In this document: positions 14,279-17,102 of the stretch, in pieces
How the letters are laid out: every line of letters begins with the position of its first letter
Position numbering within the stretch: the stretch's first letter is position 1
Assembly: GCA_018883625.1 (NCBI GenBank)
Contig: JAHLFV010000085.1
Coordinates: 1 to 17,102, forward strand
DNA: 17,102 nucleotides
Reading direction: 5' to 3'
From: Candidatus Treponema excrementipullorum
GTDB lineage: Bacteria; Spirochaetota; Spirochaetia; Treponematales; Treponemataceae
The notes under the pieces: model-generated
Databases searched by the model: none
Told to the model about the DNA's origin: nothing
Seen by the model: the letters and a program-made list of their open reading frames with translations, nothing else
Program-made: the position numbers and the translations under genes

Positions 14279-14593
14279 ATGGGAAGAACAAGAAGAAAGT
14301 TCAGCTCGGAAGAAAAGCTGAAAATGGTAATGGCAGTTATTCAGGATGGAAAGGCAGGTAGCGATGTTGCTCAGGAAAATAATGTTCATCCGAATATGAT
14401 CCTCAACTGGAAGAAAGAATTCTTGGAAAACGCAGCAATGATTTTTGACCGTCACAGACCTGACATCACGGAAAAAGCACAGCAGCGGAAAATCGAAGAA
14501 CTCGAAACAAAGCTCAAAAAGAAGGACGAAGTGATAGCCGAAATTGCTGAGGAAAACATGATGATAAAAAAAACTTTTGGTGGCCGGAGCTAG
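14279..14593 (+). CDS. IS3-family OrfA (helix-turn-helix transposase subunit)
   Basis: This 104-residue protein has an N-terminal transposase_8-type helix-turn-helix (RRKFSSEEKLKMVMAVIQDGKAGSDVAQENNVHPNMILNW, residues about 5-44) that recognises the IS ends, then a leucine-zipper-like helix near 65-98 (IEELETKLKKKDEVIAEIAEE) for multimerisation. It ends just after the A8 run at 14566-14573, where a -1 shift would give the OrfAB fusion transposase. The ATG lies immediately after the second arm of an inverted repeat (14271-14278), with AAAGGA in the loop as ribosome site. A TATAAT at 14253-14258 could be its -10 box, with no good -35 box. Confidence 0.9.
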   Translation: MGRTRRKFSSEEKLKMVMAVIQDGKAGSDVAQENNVHPNMILNWKKEFLENAAMIFDRHRPDITEKAQQRKIEELETKLKKKDEVIAEIAEENMMIKKTFGGRS

Positions 14594-15568
14594 GGAAAGA
14601 AAAGGTCAGCCTTAAAACGCGGACTCTGATAGAAACTGAAGTGCAGAAGATTCATGAAAAAACCGAAATCAAGGTTTCAGAGCTTGTAGCTTTTGCAGGA
14701 GTTTCTAAAAGTACCTGGCATGAATGGAAGAGTCGGAAAGGAATTGAGACAAGGCATAATCACGAAACGCCGAAATTGAACTGGTACACACCGGAAGAAA
14801 GAACGGCTGTTGTAAAATATGTCCTTGCCCACAAGAACTTCCTGTACGGCTACCGATATCTTGCATGGCAGATGATTGACGATAACGTAGCCTTCGTCCG
14901 CCCGGCAAGCGTCTATAACATCATGAAAGAGTATGATTTAGTCCACAAATGGGCTAAGAATGAAGGAGAAGCGAAGAAAAAAGGCTTTGACCAGCCCTCA
15001 GCTCCGAACGAATTAAGCACGAAGTGCGACGCATACAGATATTTCATACATCAAGGTTCTTGGTGTGTTTTATTATTTTATCAGCATAATGGACGGTTAC
15101 AGCCGAAAGATTCTGGACTGGACCTTATGCGAAAACATGGAGGGTATAAACATTGAGCTTCTGGTTGCAAGAGTAAAGGAAAAGTATCCGGAAGCAAGAG
15201 CACGAATAATCCACGACAACGGAAAGCAGTTTATTTCGAAGGATTTTAAATCTTTGATTTCTCTGCTGGAACTTTACGAAACGTCAGCGAGAATCTGTCA
15301 TCCGCAAAGCAACGGCAAATTAGAAAGATTTCATTCAACTCTGAAAACAGAACATGTCCGTAAGACTCCATACTTCGGTTATGAAGATGCAAAAGAAAAG
15401 ATGGCACAGTGGATTGATTTTTACAACAACGAGCGTCTTCACGGCGCACTTCTTTATCTGACTCCAGAAGATTATTTTGCAGGAAGAAAGGAAGTAAGGC
15501 TTGCAGAACGAAAGGAAAAACTTCATGCTGCAGATATCAACAGAAAAGCTTATTGGCTGCAACAGTAG
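14566..15568 (+). pseudogene. IS3-family OrfB (DDE integrase-fold transposase), frameshifted
   Basis: The frame entered by a -1 slip at the A8 run reads KNFWWPELGKEKVS and continues into a typical OrfB with a helical N-terminal part (VSKSTWHEW, YGYRYLAWQM). It then loses the frame near 15027-15030. The remainder resumes one frame later with HTDISYIKVLG, so an extra four bases (CGAC) just before the catalytic domain explain the break. Catalytic residues survive in the later frame: Asp at 15038-15040, Asp at 15215-15217 and Glu at 15323-15325, giving a DD(35)E spacing, followed by a WIDFYNNERLH block. The resulting truncated frame from the first part ends at 15156 in nonsense. Without correction no active enzyme is made. 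Confidence 0.88.
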
Positions 15569-15579
15569 CACTCTTAATC

Positions 15580-15628
15580 CACCTTATAAGCTTTCCTAAA
15601 AAAGTCCAAGTTCACTTTGGGCAGGACA
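15580..15628 (+). repeat. IS right terminal inverted repeat
   Basis: Partner of 14204-14252, reading outward to the terminal ACA. The inner part CACCTTAT pairs with the left ATAAGGTG. Confidence 0.85.
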
Positions 15629-15629
15629 A

Positions 15630-15707
15630 CAGAACTATCACATAACCTTGGACAGCGGTGTTCTTGGAATTGACCGGTGCGTGGATATTATCAGCGGACT
15701 GTTCTAA
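15630..15707 (+). pseudogene. 3' tail of an unrecognised truncated gene
   Basis: Directly after the IS right end a frame reads QNYHITLDSGVLGIDR then CVDIISGLF and stops at 15705-15707. With the strong hairpin 63 bases further on, it looks like the 3' end of a gene whose body is missing, possibly of phage origin. I cannot assign a family. The rest of the gene-free stretch 15569-15935 holds the IS right end, this fragment, the hairpin at 15770-15805, and otherwise nothing I can identify. Confidence 0.35.
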
Positions 15708-15769
15708 AAAGAAATCCGATTCAGCTGCCAGTAATCCACGCTGCCAGACAGTGACATTACGCTGAGTAA

Positions 15770-15805
15770 CCCGCGATTTTCCCTGGAGAAAACCGCGGGG
15801 CTTTT
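15770..15805 (+). terminator. Strong GC-rich hairpin, probable rho-independent terminator
   Basis: CCCGCG-A-TTTTC (15770-15781) pairs with GAAAA-C-CGCGGG (15788-15799) with one A-C mismatch and a six-base loop, followed by GCTTTT. Its high GC content contrasts with the AT-rich surroundings and fits termination of the truncated gene upstream. Confidence 0.7.
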
Positions 15806-15935
15806 CCCCGTAGTTTAAACTTACACCCCGGAATGCTTGTCAACTCAAAGGATATAGCTTAATTCTGTCGATTTCACTTTTGAATCTCTGCAAATCACAG
15901 CTTTTGAACCGTTTCCTTATTATCATGAAACAAAA

Positions 15936-16859
15936 TTACAACAGGTCAAAAAGGCATTTCACAAAGGCTTTTGGTTTTTCGGTGTGGATTCCGTGTCCGC
16001 AATCAAAACGGATGATGTTGCAGTTACCGATTAACTCTGCGACCCTTTTTACATCATCATCATTTAAGGCAGCCAGCAGTATTCCATCAGAATTTATATT
16101 TGTTTTTGCCTTCATAAAAATTGTTTTGCAGTTGATTTTTTTCAAAATATCTTCGTGTAAAATTCCGCAATGAAAGCTGTCGGTATAAAAGGCTTCTCCA
16201 AACAGCGGGTCATAATGATTCATACCTTGAAACCCCGCCAATGCCGCTTTCGGCCAAAACAAAACCTTCAAATCCCTTGAAGGATGTTTTTTACGGTAAG
16301 CTGCCGCCATTTTTGTGTATTTTCCTTTGATTTTCTCTCTCGAGTGTTCGGGGAAGAAATTCCAAGCATATTGATTGCTAAAATAATACAGCACGAAATC
16401 ACTTTTTTCTTCTCGTGTGATATAGCTATGGCATATAGTTGACAGGTCAATATAATTATATGTTTTTTTTCTGCGTTCTCCCTGGCAAGAGAAAAACGGA
16501 GGGTCTTCTAATATCAGTGTTTCACATAATTCTGTTTCCGCAGCAATATATGCAGCAATCAAACCTCCTGAAGAATGTCCCAGCAACCATGTCTTTTGAC
16601 CGATTTCATTTTTAATAAAATCTATTATAGCACAAGCAATCGCTTTGATATTGTACTGCGTAGGATTATGCAGGCTACCGCCGTGACCGTAACAGTCTAT
16701 CGAGTAAATATGAAACTTTTTTGAAAGTTGTTTTGCAACTTTTGCATAGTTTTTCCCATCTACACCTTGAGCGTGGATTAAAATCAAGGGCTGAAAGTCG
16801 TTTTGAATTTCATAGTATTTCAACCGGATGTTTTGATTTTCGTAAATTCTTTCTTCCAT
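15936..16859 (-). CDS. Alpha/beta-hydrolase fold protein
   Basis: This 307-residue single-domain hydrolase has no signal peptide or membrane segment. The nucleophile elbow G94-H-S-S-G98 (Ser96) lies in WLLGHSSGGLIAAYIA; an oxyanion-type loop LILIHAQGVDGKNY is near 25-38 (HAQG in place of the common HGxG); strand IYSIDCYGHGGS near 51-62 is the usual D-x-x-G-x-G-x-S block; and the C-terminal histidine is in CGHGIHTEKP near 285-295. The acid is probably one of the aspartates near 255. A cap of about 90 residues (about 125-215), rich in Tyr and Lys, sits between the core halves. Substrate cannot be inferred. GGAG eight bases before the ATG at 16859 supports the start. It follows a small membrane protein gene by 48 bases and is likely cotranscribed. 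Its position beside the IS scar suggests accessory DNA. Confidence 0.85.
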   Translation of the reverse strand: MEERIYENQNIRLKYYEIQNDFQPLILIHAQGVDGKNYAKVAKQLSKKFHIYSIDCYGHGGSLHNPTQYNIKAIACAIIDFIKNEIGQKTWLLGHSSGGLIAAYIAAETELCETLILEDPPFFSCQGERRKKTYNYIDLSTICHSYITREEKSDFVLYYFSNQYAWNFFPEHSREKIKGKYTKMAAAYRKKHPSRDLKVLFWPKAALAGFQGMNHYDPLFGEAFYTDSFHCGILHEDILKKINCKTIFMKAKTNINSDGILLAALNDDDVKRVAELIGNCNIIRFDCGHGIHTEKPKAFVKCLFDLL

Positions 16860-16907
16860 TACTTGTACTCCTTAACGTTCCATACAAATTAACTGCCGAC
16901 AGATTTA

Positions 16908-17102
16908 TCATCTGCTTCTTTGTCTATGTTCTCGTATTTCTTTAAAAAGCAACACTACACCATACAGGCCACAGACCAAAAGAATAATATCTTCGTAGGC
17001 ATTAAAAATTAATGACTTTATTCCGGTCAATCCCCAGACAGTCAAAAGGGCTAGCAATAGTTTGTTTTTCTTCTGATATCCTGAGTAAACAGCTATACTT
17101 AA
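16908..17102 (-). CDS. Small membrane protein, C-terminal part (5' end outside window)
   Basis: The minus-strand frame is open from the window edge and encodes the last 64 residues of a protein with two hydrophobic segments (LLLALLTVWGLTGI and IILLVCGLYGVVLLF) and a basic tail (KEIREHRQRSR). It has no start codon in view. I do not recognise a family. It ends 48 bases before the alpha/beta-hydrolase start on the same strand, so the two may be in one operon. Confidence 0.6.
   Translation of the reverse strand, partial: LSIAVYSGYQKKNKLLLALLTVWGLTGIKSLIFNAYEDIILLVCGLYGVVLLFKEIREHRQRSR

Larger units (their letters stand above)
14204..15628 (+). mobile_element. IS3-family insertion sequence (1,425 bp), transposase frameshifted
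   Basis: The element has 49-bp imperfect terminal inverted repeats, begins TGT and ends ACA as IS3 members do, and carries orfA, orfB and an A-run suitable for programmed -1 frameshifting between them. Orf order, DD(35)E catalytic spacing and the 1.4-kb length all fit. It lies between a broken Rpn gene on the left and the tail of an unrecognised gene on the right. Flanking bases (ATT left, ACA right) do not match, so no target-site duplication is visible. A 4-base insertion in orfB makes it inactive unless complemented. Confidence 0.88.

Noticed and set aside
15569..15935. tRNA or CRISPR in the long gene-free stretch
   Set aside because: No cloverleaf-like arms with a GTTCRA-type loop and no spaced direct repeats could be found by eye.

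Overview
The window looks like chromosomal DNA of a treponeme-like spirochaete. The basis is moderate AT-richness, several proteins with treponeme-style composition, a signal-peptide formylglycine-enzyme-like protein, a zinc-ribbon STAS protein, a DUF1015 protein, and both outer-membrane and LptF/LptG-like proteins. This assignment is a judgement from the sequence; no database was searched.

Positions 1-10.1 kb are compact core-like DNA. A truncated DUF1015 gene runs into the window and overlaps, tail to tail, a minus-strand pair: an RluA-type pseudouridine synthase followed by an outer-membrane barrel that carries all four omptin catalytic residues. A divergent control region with two good sigma-70-like promoters separates that pair from a plus-strand pair, an aminotransferase (HisC-like, with an unusual insertion) and a small metallophosphoesterase. 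Next come minus-strand genes: a FGE-like secreted protein, a CorA metal transporter with an odd leader, a peptide-binding protein coupled to an unrecognised 470-residue protein, and a CYTH-domain protein.

Positions 10.2-13.7 kb are a plus-strand block. A STAS/zinc-ribbon protein is driven by a near-consensus promoter and closed by a perfect-stem terminator. After it come two overlapping membrane-protein genes. The second has the architecture and sequence hallmarks of LptF/LptG with a helical, TPR-like insertion in its periplasmic part. The pair is the best candidate here for an undescribed envelope transport system.

Positions 13.7-15.9 kb are an accessory scar. It holds a gutted Rpn/PD-(D/E)XK gene, an IS3-family element with 49-bp imperfect ends and a frameshifted transposase, then the 3' tail of an unrecognised gene with a strong hairpin. 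The IS has no target duplication, so the locus has probably been rearranged. The window ends with a minus-strand alpha/beta hydrolase preceded by the end of a small membrane protein that runs off the edge.
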